Notes: generated from the sequence alone by a model not told the origin. A stretch of 64,000 bases of DNA from Caulobacter sp. (GCA_019636175.1 JAHBYC010000008.1:23382-87381), one strand, 5' to 3'; positions 43,357 to 52,422 are shown, counted from the stretch's first letter. Program-made: numbers and translations.

Positions 43357-45227
43357 CCGCCACCGTTCCGCAGCCGGCCCGCATCGCCCTGGTCGGCAAT
43401 CCCAACTCCGGCAAGACCGCCCTGTTCAACGCCCTGACCGGCAGCCGCCAGAAGGTGGCCAACTACGCCGGCGTCACGGTGGAGCGGAAGGAGGGGCAGG
43501 TCACCACCGCCCAGGGACGGGTGCTGCATGTGCTCGATCTGCCGGGCACCTATTCGCTTCGGGCCCGCAGCCCCGACGAGGCGGTGACGCGGGACGCGGT
43601 GCTGGGCCGGCTGGCCGGCGAGCATGAGCCCGATGTGCTGATCGCCGTCGCCGACGCCACCAACCTGCGGCTGGTGCTGCGACTGGTGCTGGAGCTGAAG
43701 CAGGTGGGCCGGCCCTTCGTCCTGGCCCTCAACATGTACGACATCGCCCAGCGTCAGGGCCTTCGCATCGACCTGGAAGGGTTGTCGAAGGAGCTGGGCG
43801 CGCCGGTGGTGACCACGGTCGCCACCCGCAAGCGCGGCATCGAGGATCTGGTCGCCGCCGCCGAGGCGCTCTTCGTCGCCCACACCCAGGAAGCCAATAT
43901 CTGGCGCGAGCCGACGGCGGCCGAGATCCGCGCCGCCCACGGCCAGGCCCAGCAGATCATGCGCACCTATGTGCGGCCAGCCGAGCGGCCCGACACCCTG
44001 ACCGGCAAGCTGGACGGGGTGCTGCTGCATCCGGTGGCGGGTCTGGCGATCCTGCTGACCCTGCTGTTCGTGATGTTCCAGGCGGTGTTCACCTGGGCGA
44101 CGCCGGTGGCGGACCTGATCAATGACGGCTTCGGCGCCCTTGGCGGGCTGATCGGCCAGGTGGTGCCGGAAGGACTGCTGCGCAGTTTCCTCACCGACGG
44201 CCTGATCGCCGGCGTCGGCGGGGTGCTGGTCTTCCTGCCGCAGATCCTGATCCTGTTCTTCTTCATCATCCTGCTGGAAGACACCGGCTACATGGCCCGG
44301 GCGGCCTTCCTGATGGACAAACTGATGGGCAAGGCGGGGCTGCACGGCCGGGCCTTCCTGCCGCTGCTGTCCAGCTTCGCCTGCGCCATCCCCGGCATCA
44401 TGGCGACAAGGGTGATCGACCAGAAGCGCGACCGGCTGACCACCATCCTGGTCGCGCCGCTGATGACCTGTTCGGCGCGGATCCCGGTCTACACCCTGAT
44501 CATCGGGGCGCTGATCCCACAAAGGACGATCTGGGGGGTGATCAATCTGCAGGGGCTGGTGATGTTCGGCCTCTACGCCATCGGCATCCTGTCGACCCTG
44601 ATCGTCTCGGCGGTGATCCAGCGGCTGTTCTGGCGCACCGGCAGCGAGCCCTTCATGATGGAGCTGCCGGCCTACAAGGTTCCCGACGCCGCCCTGGTGG
44701 CCCGCCAGCTGTGGCAGCGGGCGATGATCTTCATGAACCGCGCCGGGCGCATCATCCTGCCGCTGATGGTCCTGGTCTGGGCGCTGTCGGTGTTTCCGGG
44801 ACCGCCTCCGGGCGCGACCGGTCCGGCCATCGACTACAGCTTCGCCGGCATGATCGGCCACGCCATCCAGCCGATCCTGGCCCCCATCGGCTTCAACTGG
44901 CAGATGTCGGTGGCGCTGATCCCGGGCATGGCGGCCCGCGAGGTGGCGGTGGCCACGCTGGGCACCGTCTATGCCGTGGGCGACGTCGAGGGCGCCGGCC
45001 TGTCGGCCCTGCAGGGGCTGCTGCACGCCCAGTGGTCGCTGGCCACCGGCCTGTCCTTCCTGGCCTGGTACATCTTCGCGCCCCAGTGCGTCGCCACCCT
45101 GGGGGTGGTCAAGCGCGAGACCAACAGCTGGCTGTGGCCGGCGGTGATGTTCGGCTACATGATCACTCTGGCGTATCTGGCCTCGTTCGTTACCTTCCAG
45201 GTCGCGCGGGCGCTCGGCTGGGGCTGA
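43353..45227 (+). CDS. feoB: FeoB ferrous iron transporter
   Basis: This 624-residue inner-membrane protein has an N-terminal G domain: G1 GNPNSGKTALFN, G2-like YAGVTVERKEG, G3 DLPGTYSL and a G4-like LALNMYD. It is followed by two gate-type membrane halves with about ten helices (SFACAIPGIMATRVI, LVAPLMTCSARIPVY). These are the conserved FeoB gate cysteine motifs. It imports Fe(II) from the periplasm. The start is TTG 43353 in the overlap with feoA. Length is shorter than E. coli FeoB (773) but usual for alphaproteobacteria. Confidence 0.95.
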   Translation: MTATVPQPARIALVGNPNSGKTALFNALTGSRQKVANYAGVTVERKEGQVTTAQGRVLHVLDLPGTYSLRARSPDEAVTRDAVLGRLAGEHEPDVLIAVADATNLRLVLRLVLELKQVGRPFVLALNMYDIAQRQGLRIDLEGLSKELGAPVVTTVATRKRGIEDLVAAAEALFVAHTQEANIWREPTAAEIRAAHGQAQQIMRTYVRPAERPDTLTGKLDGVLLHPVAGLAILLTLLFVMFQAVFTWATPVADLINDGFGALGGLIGQVVPEGLLRSFLTDGLIAGVGGVLVFLPQILILFFFIILLEDTGYMARAAFLMDKLMGKAGLHGRAFLPLLSSFACAIPGIMATRVIDQKRDRLTTILVAPLMTCSARIPVYTLIIGALIPQRTIWGVINLQGLVMFGLYAIGILSTLIVSAVIQRLFWRTGSEPFMMELPAYKVPDAALVARQLWQRAMIFMNRAGRIILPLMVLVWALSVFPGPPPGATGPAIDYSFAGMIGHAIQPILAPIGFNWQMSVALIPGMAAREVAVATLGTVYAVGDVEGAGLSALQGLLHAQWSLATGLSFLAWYIFAPQCVATLGVVKRETNSWLWPAVMFGYMITLAYLASFVTFQVARALGWG

Positions 45228-45251
45228 GGCGGCGCGACGGAGTTTCCTGGC

Positions 45252-46250
45252 GTGGCGTTGATGTTCTCCCGGCCCCTGATGGCGGCTCTGGCCGCCCTGG
45301 TTCTCCTCGCACCGGCGGGGATGACGGCCCCGGCCCTGGCCCAGCCGGTTCCCGCTCCCGAACCGCCGTCGTCGCCGCGCATCCCGGTCTTCACCGACGG
45401 CGTCAGCCTTGGCGAGGCCAAGGCGCCGGTGACCCTGCAGGTCTATCTGTCCTACGGCTGCCCCCATTGCCGCGCCTGGTTCCACGAGGTCTTTCCGGTT
45501 CTGAAGTCGCGCTATGTCGATACCGGCAAGGTGCGGCTGGTGGTGGTGGAGTTCATCGCCGGTCATGAGGCCATGGCCCGGGCCGGCGCCATCGCCGCCC
45601 GCTGCGCGCCGCCGAAGAAATACTTCCAGGTCGCCGCCGCCCTGTACGACCATCCGGCCAAGGCCCTGGGCGGGATGGACGAGAACGACCAGCCCCGCGC
45701 CGACACCGACAGCTGGGTCGCCGAGGCCTACAAGGCCGCCGGGATCGACCCCAGGATTCTCGAACGCTGCGACCGGCAGGCCCAGGGCGCGGCCCTCGAC
45801 GCGCGGATGGAGCGGGCGATGGCCGAATACCCCGGCTATCGCGGCGGCACCCCGGCCTTTGTCGCCAATGGCGAAGAGGTGGAGGCCGGAACCCTGGACT
45901 GGGCCGAATACGCCATCGCCGTGACCTCCAGGGAGGCCGGCCATCCGCTGACCACCCCGACGGCCTATGACCTGTTCTGCGTCGGGGCGCTGAAGGCGGG
46001 GTTCGGCGTCGAGCCGGAATTCTTCGAGACGCGCTGGAGCTTTGACGGCGACCTCTGGCGGCTGGCCGCGGCCCCCGCCGACGTGAAGGGCAAGCCCATC
46101 GAGCACAGGCCGGGCGGCATGGCCCTCAACGACGGAAAGCGGGACTTCCTGCTGGGCGACGACGGGATTCCCAGGCTGGCCAGCCCCGCGCCGGGGGAGC
46201 AGTTCGACGGCCGTTGCGGCGTCGCGCCGCTGACGCCGTTTCCGAAGTAG
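45252..46250 (+). CDS. DsbA-family thioredoxin-fold protein, exported
   Basis: The 332-residue protein has a signal peptide (about 1-30) and a DsbA-like domain with active site CPHC in LSYGCPHCRAW, then a helical insert, a cis-Pro loop GGTPAFVANG and a further ~110-residue C-terminal region without a known domain. It probably oxidises or reduces disulfides in periplasmic proteins. It starts 25 bp after feoB, possibly co-transcribed. GTG 45252 or ATG 45261 could be the start. Confidence 0.82.
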   Translation: MALMFSRPLMAALAALVLLAPAGMTAPALAQPVPAPEPPSSPRIPVFTDGVSLGEAKAPVTLQVYLSYGCPHCRAWFHEVFPVLKSRYVDTGKVRLVVVEFIAGHEAMARAGAIAARCAPPKKYFQVAAALYDHPAKALGGMDENDQPRADTDSWVAEAYKAAGIDPRILERCDRQAQGAALDARMERAMAEYPGYRGGTPAFVANGEEVEAGTLDWAEYAIAVTSREAGHPLTTPTAYDLFCVGALKAGFGVEPEFFETRWSFDGDLWRLAAAPADVKGKPIEHRPGGMALNDGKRDFLLGDDGIPRLASPAPGEQFDGRCGVAPLTPFPK

Positions 46251-46297
46251 CCGTTCGGCCAGTTAATCCAACCGATAATCCGTGCCATTTTGCAGAC

Positions 46298-46552
46298 ATG
46301 TCCGTCCAGATGAACATCGTCACGGCGAAGGCAAGGCTCTCGGAGCTGGTCGCCCGCGCGGAGGCCGGGGAAGAGGTCATCCTGTCGCGCAATGGCAAGG
46401 CCGTAGCGAGGATTGTCCCGATCCCGCGACGGCCCGAGGGACCCCGTGCCTTGGGCCTGTGGAGCCACTTGGGGCCGATGACCGACCCCGACATGTTCTT
46501 GCGTTCTTGCGCCGAACTGGCAGCAGGCGAGGAGATCCTGCCGAGGAAATGA
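46298..46552 (+). CDS. Phd/YefM family antitoxin without an intact partner toxin
   Basis: This 84-residue protein has the Phd/YefM N-terminal DNA-binding fold MNIVTAKARLSELVARAEAG followed by EEVILSRNGKAVARIVPI, and a C-terminal tail that would neutralise a VapC/Doc-type toxin. ATG 46298 is chosen. The toxin position is occupied by an 8-codon frame only (46549-46575), so the toxin has been lost. Confidence 0.83.
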   Translation: MSVQMNIVTAKARLSELVARAEAGEEVILSRNGKAVARIVPIPRRPEGPRALGLWSHLGPMTDPDMFLRSCAELAAGEEILPRK

Positions 46553-46575
46553 GGCTGTCGCTCGAAGCCCGATGA
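46549..46575 (+). pseudogene. Possible remnant of a VapC-type toxin start
   Basis: ATG 46549 overlaps the antitoxin stop by 4 bp (ATGA), as in intact phd-vapC pairs. It encodes MRLSLEAR before a stop, similar to the usual MRLLLDTH toxin start. The match is too short for certainty. Confidence 0.3.
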
Positions 46576-46591
46576 CCGGAACAGCCGGGCC

Positions 46592-47053
46592 CTAGAGCAG
46601 CTTGCGATAGACCAGAAAGCCCGACTTCTCGGCGACCTTGTCATAGAGGGCCATGGCGTCGGTGTTGGTCTCGTGGGTCTGCCAGTAGACGCGGGGCGAG
46701 CCGGCCTGGCGGGCGGCGACATAGACCGCCTCGATCAAGGCTCTTCCCACGCCCGCGCCACGCGCCCCGGCGCTGGTGAACAGGTCCTGCAGATAGCAGC
46801 TGAGGCCGATGGCGGTGGTGCTGCGGTGAAACAGATAGTGGGTCAAGCCGATCAGTCGGCCATCCCGCTCGGCGACCAGGGCGTGGACCGGCTCCTGCGG
46901 ATCGAAAAACCGGGCCCAGGTCGCGGCGGTGACCGCCTCGTCCAGGGCGGTGGCGTCGGCCCGACCGTAGAAGGCGTTGTAGTCGTCCCACAGCGGCCGC
47001 CACTGTGGGTAATCGCCCTCGGCGACAGGGCGGATCAGAACTTCGCCCTGCAT
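46592..47053 (-). CDS. GNAT family N-acetyltransferase
   Basis: The 153-residue protein has the GNAT pattern: beta-strand VHALVAERDGRLIGLTHYLF, the acetyl-CoA loop SAGARGAGVGRALIEAV (Q/RxxGxG/A) and YDKVAEKSGFLVYRKLL at the C-terminus. The substrate is unknown. It starts 11 bp after the 3-hydroxyacyl-CoA dehydrogenase stop and is probably co-transcribed with it. Confidence 0.9.
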   Translation of the reverse strand: MQGEVLIRPVAEGDYPQWRPLWDDYNAFYGRADATALDEAVTAATWARFFDPQEPVHALVAERDGRLIGLTHYLFHRSTTAIGLSCYLQDLFTSAGARGAGVGRALIEAVYVAARQAGSPRVYWQTHETNTDAMALYDKVAEKSGFLVYRKLL

Positions 47054-47064
47054 CGCGCGACCCC

Positions 47065-47943
47065 CTAGCGGGTCGGAACCGGCGTCTCGCCGCGATAGTC
47101 GTAGAAGCCGCGCCCGGCCTTGCGGCCCAGCCAGCCGGCCTCGACATACTTCACCAGCAGCGGACAGGGGCGATACTTGCTGTCGGCCAGGCCCTCATAG
47201 AGCACGTTCATGATGCTCAGCACGGTGTCGAGACCAATGAAGTCGCCCAGCTCCAGCGGCCCCATCGGGTGGTTGGCGCCCAGCTTCATGGCGGTGTCGA
47301 TCGACTCCACCGTGCCGACGCCCTCGTAGAGGGTGTAGATCGCCTCGTTGATCATCGGCACCAGCACGCGGTTGACGATGAAGGCCGGGAAGTCCTCGGC
47401 GTTGGTGGTGGTCTTGCCGAGGCTGCGGGCGAAGGTCACCGCGGTCTCGTAGGTGTCGACGTCGGTGGCGATGCCCCGGATCACCTCGACCAGCTTCATC
47501 AGCGGCACGGGGTTCATGAAGTGCAGGCCGATGAATCGCTCCGGCCGGTCCGTCGTCGAGGCCAGGCGGGTGATGGAGATCGAGGAGGTGTTGGAGGCCA
47601 GCAGGGTGTTTTCACCCAGATGCGGCGCCATGCTGCGGAAGATGGCCTTCTTGACGTCCTCGTTCTCGGTCGCCGCCTCGATGGCGAGGTCGGACTTGGC
47701 GACGGTCTCGATGCTGTCGGTCGGCTTGATGCGGGCCAGGGCCGGGGCCACGTCCTCGACCTTGATGATGTTGCGGGCGGCCTGGCGGCTGAGGTTGACC
47801 TCGATCTGTTCCAGGGCGGCGTCGATGGTCGCCCGGTCCAGGTCGTGCAGCAGGACGTCATAGCCCGCGAGGGCGCAGACATGGGCGATGCCGGAACCCA
47901 TCTGCCCGGCGCCGATCACGCCGACCGACCTGATTTGCGTCAT
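47065..47943 (-). CDS. 3-hydroxyacyl-CoA dehydrogenase (3-hydroxybutyryl-CoA dehydrogenase type)
   Basis: The 292-residue enzyme has the Rossmann loop VGVIGAGQMGSGIAHVCALAG, the catalytic dyad in RFIGLHFMNPVPLMKLVEVI (His) and ENEDVKKAIF (Glu), and the C-terminal NHPMGPLELGDFIGLD with RKAGRGFYDY. It interconverts 3-hydroxyacyl-CoA and 3-oxoacyl-CoA with NAD, most likely in butanoate/PHB or beta-oxidation metabolism. ATG 47943 is chosen; the frame to 47985 has no ribosome-binding site. Confidence 0.92.
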   Translation of the reverse strand: MTQIRSVGVIGAGQMGSGIAHVCALAGYDVLLHDLDRATIDAALEQIEVNLSRQAARNIIKVEDVAPALARIKPTDSIETVAKSDLAIEAATENEDVKKAIFRSMAPHLGENTLLASNTSSISITRLASTTDRPERFIGLHFMNPVPLMKLVEVIRGIATDVDTYETAVTFARSLGKTTTNAEDFPAFIVNRVLVPMINEAIYTLYEGVGTVESIDTAMKLGANHPMGPLELGDFIGLDTVLSIMNVLYEGLADSKYRPCPLLVKYVEAGWLGRKAGRGFYDYRGETPVPTR

Positions 47944-48207
47944 GGATGCGAAGCCTTCCACAGCGGCCGTCGCGCGGCCGTCCAACTAGGGTCGGTTCTT
48001 CTAGCACAGGGGCGGGGCGGTAAGCCAAGGGGTTATGCTGCAATGCAGCGAAATCCTTGATCTTCCAGAGACTTGGGTCGTCGCGGGTTAAGAAGATTTC
48101 ATCTGACTGTCCGCATCCGTTCGCAGGATCGGCGGCCTCTACTCCCGTGCAGGCGATGCACAAGCATCGCCCTTCCTCCCCGGAAGAAACGAAAAAGGAA
48201 ACACGCC

Positions 48208-48573
48208 ATGAACCGCCTCCTCAGCCTTGCCGGCGCCCTGCTGATCGCCACCGCCGGCGTCACCGTCGCCCAGGCCAGCCCCGGCTCCGACGCCTGGGTC
48301 GCCAACTCCGGCGCCGCCCTGCAGGCCACCGTCGCCGAAGCGGGTCTCGCCCACGAGGGCAAGACCGTGAAGATCCGCGTCAAGCTGGGCGCCAGCGGCC
48401 CGAGCGCCGTGCGGATCGTCGAAAGCAGCGGCTCGACCGACTTCGACAGCGCGGTGAAGGATGCGGCCCGCAAGGCCGACCTGGCCCGCCCGCCGTCCGA
48501 TCTGGTCGGCCGCACCGTGACCTTCACCCTCGGCGACCAGGCCTCCGGCCCCTCCGCCGCTGGCGCGCAGTAG
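48208..48573 (+). CDS. Small periplasmic protein with TonB C-terminal-like domain
   Basis: From ATG 48208 (AAGGAA 9 bases before) the 121-residue protein has a signal peptide (about 1-23) and then VKIRVKLGASGPSAVRIVES and FDSAVKDAARKADLARPPSD, the alpha/beta pattern of the TonB C-terminal domain. It lacks the membrane anchor and Pro-rich spacer of TonB, so it is not an energy transducer. A rho-independent terminator follows. Confidence 0.75.
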   Translation: MNRLLSLAGALLIATAGVTVAQASPGSDAWVANSGAALQATVAEAGLAHEGKTVKIRVKLGASGPSAVRIVESSGSTDFDSAVKDAARKADLARPPSDLVGRTVTFTLGDQASGPSAAGAQ

Positions 48574-48632
48574 GTGAAGACGCCGGCGGCGGGGGATTCG
48601 GGCCCTCCGCCGCCGGCCAACTGTTGCTGACA

Positions 48633-48662
48633 GGGAGGCGGCCGCCGGTCGCCTCCCTTTTT
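48633..48662 (+). terminator. Rho-independent terminator
   Basis: GGGAGGCG (48633-48640), a 9-base loop and CGCCTCCC (48650-48657) are followed by TTTTT, 60 bp after the small periplasmic gene's stop. It is the clearest intrinsic terminator in the window. Confidence 0.85.
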
Positions 48663-48688
48663 CTTTGCCATCCGAATGGATTTCAGTT

Positions 48689-48708
48689 ATTTCTGTCATG
48701 ACAGAAAT
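48689..48708 (+). promoter_or_regulatory. Perfect 20-bp palindrome at the start of the MarR/GbsR gene
   Basis: ATTTCTGTCATGACAGAAAT is a perfect inverted repeat ending on the possible TTG start codon. It is the natural autoregulatory operator for a dimeric winged-helix protein. No Shine-Dalgarno is seen between it and the coding sequence. Confidence 0.7.
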
Positions 48709-49244
48709 TGGTGAAAGCCGTGACCCTGACCCCCGCCATGCGCCGCTACGTCCTGCACTGGGGCGAAATGGGCCAGCGCTGGGGCGTCAATCGCAGCGTC
48801 GCCCAGATCCACGCGCTGCTGTACCTGGCCAGCGGGCCGCAGAACGCCGAACAGATCACCGAGGCGCTGGGCGTCGCGCGGTCCAATGTCTCCAACAGCC
48901 TGAAGGAGCTGCTTAGCTGGGGCCTGATCCGGCTGGTGCACATCGAGGGCGACCGGCGCGATCACTTCGAGGCCAGGCTGGACCCCTGGGACATGCTGGA
49001 ACTGATCGCCGACGGCCGCAAACGCCGCGAGATCGATCCGACCCTGGAGATGCTGGCCGCCTGCGTCGCCGAGGCCGAGGCCGACGCGGCCACCCCGGCC
49101 CATGTGCGAGAGCGATTGAAGACCATGCAGGGCTTCGTGGCCCGGCTGGACCGCTGGTACGAACAGATGCGGCAGGTTCCCCGACCCATCCTGATCCGCC
49201 TGATCGGCATGGGCGGGCGCATCGCGGGGCTGATCGGCAGATAG
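48708..49244 (+). CDS. MarR/GbsR-type winged-helix transcriptional regulator
   Basis: The 178-residue protein has a winged helix at about 30-95 (LLYLASGPQNAEQITEALGV, SNVSNSLKELLSWGLIRLVH, wing EGDRRDHFEA) and a helical C-terminal dimerisation region, as in GbsR-like MarR members. Start codons TTG 48708, GTG 48711 and GTG 48720 are all possible. The perfect palindrome over the start suggests autorepression. The DUF4166 gene follows after 9 bp and is probably controlled with it. Confidence 0.88.
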   Translation: MVKAVTLTPAMRRYVLHWGEMGQRWGVNRSVAQIHALLYLASGPQNAEQITEALGVARSNVSNSLKELLSWGLIRLVHIEGDRRDHFEARLDPWDMLELIADGRKRREIDPTLEMLAACVAEAEADAATPAHVRERLKTMQGFVARLDRWYEQMRQVPRPILIRLIGMGGRIAGLIGR

Positions 49245-49253
49245 GGGGCGAGG

Positions 49254-49904
49254 ATGGCGACGGACATCACGGCGACCGCACTGAAAGGGAGGCGGCGCGC
49301 CGCGTCCGTCCCCCGCCAGGTCGATTTTCACAGGCTGCTGGGCGCGGCCGCCTGGAGCCGTCTGCCGGCGGCGGTCCAGGCCCGGTTCGCGGTGCATCAC
49401 GCCGCACAGACCGTCTGCTACCGGGGCCGGATGGAGGTGCGGGCCAGCCTTGCCGGGCGTTTGATCGCCCAGCTGTGCCGACTGATCGGAACCCCGCTGG
49501 CGCCCTGGACGGGCGAGGCCGTGCCGGTCGAGGTGTCGGTCTATCTCGACCGCGGAGCCCTGGTCTGGGACCGTCGCTACCGCTTCGCCGGCCGCCGGCC
49601 GGTGCTGGTCAGCTCCCGCAAGATGGTCGACGCCGACGGCGGGCTGCTGGAGGTGGTGCGCGGGGGCCTGGGCATGGCCCTGACCCTCAGCGAGGAAAGC
49701 GGCGCCCTGCACTTCCGCAGCCGGTTCTATTTCCTGACCGTTGGCGCGGTTCGGCTGCCGATCCCGGGGCTTCTGACCCTGGGGGCGGCCCATGTCGTGC
49801 ATCAGGACCTGGGGGGCGGCCAGTTCCGGTTTTCCCTGGCCTTCCATCACCCCTGGCTGGGCGAGACGATGTTCCAGCAGGGGGTATTCGCCGATCCCGG
49901 GTGA
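49254..49904 (+). CDS. DUF4166 family protein
   Basis: The 216-residue protein is beta-rich with alternating hydrophobic strands (VEVSVYLDRGALVWDRRYRF, LHFRSRFYFLTVGAVRLPI, FRFSLAFHHPWLGETMFQQ) in the DUF4166 pattern, sometimes found fused to DoxX-like or SDR domains. No signal peptide is seen. It probably forms an operon with the regulator 9 bp upstream. Function is unknown. Confidence 0.82.
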   Translation: MATDITATALKGRRRAASVPRQVDFHRLLGAAAWSRLPAAVQARFAVHHAAQTVCYRGRMEVRASLAGRLIAQLCRLIGTPLAPWTGEAVPVEVSVYLDRGALVWDRRYRFAGRRPVLVSSRKMVDADGGLLEVVRGGLGMALTLSEESGALHFRSRFYFLTVGAVRLPIPGLLTLGAAHVVHQDLGGGQFRFSLAFHHPWLGETMFQQGVFADPG

Positions 49905-49923
49905 GGGTTGGCCCTCTCCTGCT

Positions 49924-50051
49924 CCGTCATCCCGGCCGTAGCGCGTCGCGCGGAGCGCCGGGACGCAGGGCACGGGATTGGACGCTGCGTTCGATCGCCA
50001 GATTCTTCACCCCTGGGTCCCGGATCGGCCTGCGGCCGTCCGGGATGACGG
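49924..50051. repeat. REP-like inverted repeat R1
   Basis: Outer arms CCGTCATCCCGG and CCGGGATGACGG enclose about 104 bp, with inner CCGGGAC and GTCCCGG arms. The left 45 bp (CCGTCATCCCGGCCGTAGCG...CCGGGAC) recur at 53753. It lies between convergent genes. Confidence 0.75.
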
Positions 50052-50055
50052 GGTG

Positions 50056-51501
50056 CTATTTCAGCGACAGCAGGGTCTCGATCACCCGGCGCAGGCTGCG
50101 CAGGACCGAGGTCTGGCGGGAGGCCTTGTCGAGGTCGGTCATGCGGCGCGGATCGAGCCAGACGCCGCGGCTGATCACCCAGGTCGGATGCTCGACCAGG
50201 CTGACGTTGGTCAGGGGATCGCCGGGCACCAGGATCAGGTTGGCGCGGAAGCCCGGCGCGATCTGGCCGACGTCGGCGAGGCCGATGGCCGGACCGGCGG
50301 TGGCGGTGGCGGCGGTGAGGGCCTGGTGCGGGGTCAGGCCCGCCTTGACCAGCAACTCCAGTTCCCGGGTCATGGACGAGCCCGGGAGGTTGGTGAAGAT
50401 GCCGGCGTCGGTGCCGGAGATGATGGGAACCCCGGCGTCGAACATCATGCGGGTGGCGGTCAGGTAGAAGGCCGAGCGCGGTCCCTCGCGCTCGGCGGGG
50501 TTCTGGCGGCTCCAGAAGGCGTGGGCGTCCTTCTCGAAATACTGGGTGACGGGATTGAGGGTCTCGGTTCCCGGCCGCCGCAGATAGGCGCCCTTCGAGG
50601 CCGCCACCCGGACCAGATTGTCATGGGCGATCAGGGTCGCATCGACGATGACGCCGGCGTCGGCGATGCGGCCGGCCAGGGCGGCCATGGCCTTCTCGTC
50701 AAGCTGGTCGCGCAGGCCGTGCCAGGCAATGGATTCGGTGTGCTCGATGGTGGCCAGGCCATCGTCGAGGATGTCGTCGAAGGCGATATCGAAGGGCAGG
50801 GTCTGCGGCATGCCGCGCTTGCGAACCCCTTCGACCGGATGGCCGACGACAGTCATGTCCAGCCGCCGCGCCTCGTCCAGCACCCCGGCGTAGGCCTCGC
50901 GGGTCAGGTTGGAATAGACCTTGATGATGCGATAGCCGGCCTTGTGCTGACGGCGGACCTGCTCGCGGGCCTCGGCCTCGGTCACCACCATCTGATGATT
51001 GATCTGGGCGTTGGGGCCGGGGCTGTTGAGGATCGGACCGGTGGTCACCAGGTCGGGACCGAGAATCCGCCCCGCCGCGATCCGCCGCGCCAGGGGCAGG
51101 TGGAAGGGCATGCCGGACATGTTGCGGATCGAGGTAACGCCATGGACCAGATAGCCGGCCATCTCGGCCTCGTCCCACAGGTGCACATGGGCGTCGATCA
51201 GGCCGGGCAGCAGGGTCTGGCCGCCGCCGTCTATGACCTGCAGTCCCTTTTGCGCGGGCAGGCCGGCGGCCGGACCGACCGCCTTGATCACGCCATCGAC
51301 GATCAGCACCGACTGACCGGTCTGGACCTGCGGCGCGCCGGCCACCATCGAGACGAGGCGGACATTGTCGATGCGGATTGCCGAGGCCGGCCGGTGCGGC
51401 GGGTTCAACGCCTCGGGATGACCGATGCTGGCCAGGGCCAGGCCCACGACCAGGAAACCAAAAACGCCGGCGACAACAGCAAGTATGCGACGGATGCGCA
51501 T
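50056..51501 (-). CDS. Membrane-anchored or exported amidohydrolase (imidazolonepropionase-like)
   Basis: The 481-residue protein has an N-terminal hydrophobic segment (RILAVVAGVFGFLVVGLALA) and then a cyclic amidohydrolase. Metal ligands lie in LPGLIDAHVHLWD (HxH), IIKVYSN (the Lys position), VVGHPVEG and IEHTES (His), and ISGTDAGI (Asp). Relatives (Xaa-Pro dipeptidase/ochratoxinase-like) hydrolyse dipeptides and lactams in the periplasm. It converges with the DUF4166 gene across repeat R1. Confidence 0.88.
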   Translation of the reverse strand: MRIRRILAVVAGVFGFLVVGLALASIGHPEALNPPHRPASAIRIDNVRLVSMVAGAPQVQTGQSVLIVDGVIKAVGPAAGLPAQKGLQVIDGGGQTLLPGLIDAHVHLWDEAEMAGYLVHGVTSIRNMSGMPFHLPLARRIAAGRILGPDLVTTGPILNSPGPNAQINHQMVVTEAEAREQVRRQHKAGYRIIKVYSNLTREAYAGVLDEARRLDMTVVGHPVEGVRKRGMPQTLPFDIAFDDILDDGLATIEHTESIAWHGLRDQLDEKAMAALAGRIADAGVIVDATLIAHDNLVRVAASKGAYLRRPGTETLNPVTQYFEKDAHAFWSRQNPAEREGPRSAFYLTATRMMFDAGVPIISGTDAGIFTNLPGSSMTRELELLVKAGLTPHQALTAATATAGPAIGLADVGQIAPGFRANLILVPGDPLTNVSLVEHPTWVISRGVWLDPRRMTDLDKASRQTSVLRSLRRVIETLLSLK

Positions 51502-51786
51502 GGAAAGCCCCCCCTGGGTTTTGAGTCCGCCGGCGGGGGTTGAGGACGCCGCGCTATGGGGGGTCCGCGGCCCCGCGGCGGGTGCGCTCCGCCGACTGTC
51601 GAACAGCCGGACCCGCGCAAGGAATCGATGGGGCAGGTTACCCCCGGGTCAGAGGGTGTCAAATTTCGCCGAACGCGGTGCGCCGGATGATGGCCGCTTC
51701 AACGGCGGTCAAAGCGGCGCCAGGATGGCCCGCGCCCGCGCCGCCGGACCTGGCGGCGGGCTTTCGAAGCGCTGGAGGACCGCGCC

Positions 51787-52422
51787 ATGAGCGAGCTGAC
51801 CATCTGGACCTATGACTGGGTTCCCCCGGGCCCGCGCGGTCTTGTGCGGGACCTGCGGCTGCGGTGGGCCTGCGAGGAGGCGGACCTGGCCTATCAAATG
51901 CGGACAGTTCCCTTCGACGGGCGGGAGACCAACCACCTGGCCGACCAGCCGTTCGGCCAGGTTCCGTTCCTCAAGGACGGCGCGGTGGAGATTTTCGAGA
52001 GCGGCGCGGGCCTGCTGCACCTGGCCCGCCGGAGCGATACGTTGATGCCGCGCGACCCCGCCGGGGCGGCCCAGACCGAGCAGTGGGTGATCGCGGCGCT
52101 CAATTCGATCGAGATGGTCACCGTGCCCTGGTGGTTCCTGAAGATGACCGGCCAGGCGGACAATGGCCTGACCGGCTGGATGACAGGGCGGCTGACCCAC
52201 ATGGAGCGGGTGCTGGGCGAGCGGGACTGGCTGGTCGGCGGGCGGTTCACCGTCGCCGATCTGTTGATGGCCGATGTGCTGCGGGTTCCTGATGTCCGCG
52301 CCTTTGGCGACCGGCCGGCGACCGAGGCCTATGTCGCCCGGGTGACTGGGCGGGCGGCCTTCATCAAGGCGAGGGCCGAGCAGGTCGCGGCGTTCGAGGC
52401 GGCCGATCAGGCGCGGGGATAG
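51787..52422 (+). CDS. Glutathione S-transferase family protein (second copy)
   Basis: The 211-residue GST has QPFGQVPFLKDGAVEIFESGAGLL (cis-Pro and ES of the glutathione site) and WLVGGRFTVADLLMADVL in the helical domain. It is a paralogue of the GST at 32940-33662, with the same N-terminal layout (LVRDLRLRWACEEADLAYQM). It converges with the phosphotransferase gene 6 bp away. Function beyond glutathione binding is not predictable. Confidence 0.9.
   Translation: MSELTIWTYDWVPPGPRGLVRDLRLRWACEEADLAYQMRTVPFDGRETNHLADQPFGQVPFLKDGAVEIFESGAGLLHLARRSDTLMPRDPAGAAQTEQWVIAALNSIEMVTVPWWFLKMTGQADNGLTGWMTGRLTHMERVLGERDWLVGGRFTVADLLMADVLRVPDVRAFGDRPATEAYVARVTGRAAFIKARAEQVAAFEAADQARG

Noticed and set aside
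42789-46106. 1105-residue open frame on the minus strand
   Set aside because: It is antisense to feoA, feoB and the DsbA-like gene, all clearly recognised. The translation is Arg/Gly/His/Gln-rich with no domain, a typical effect of high GC on the opposite strand.
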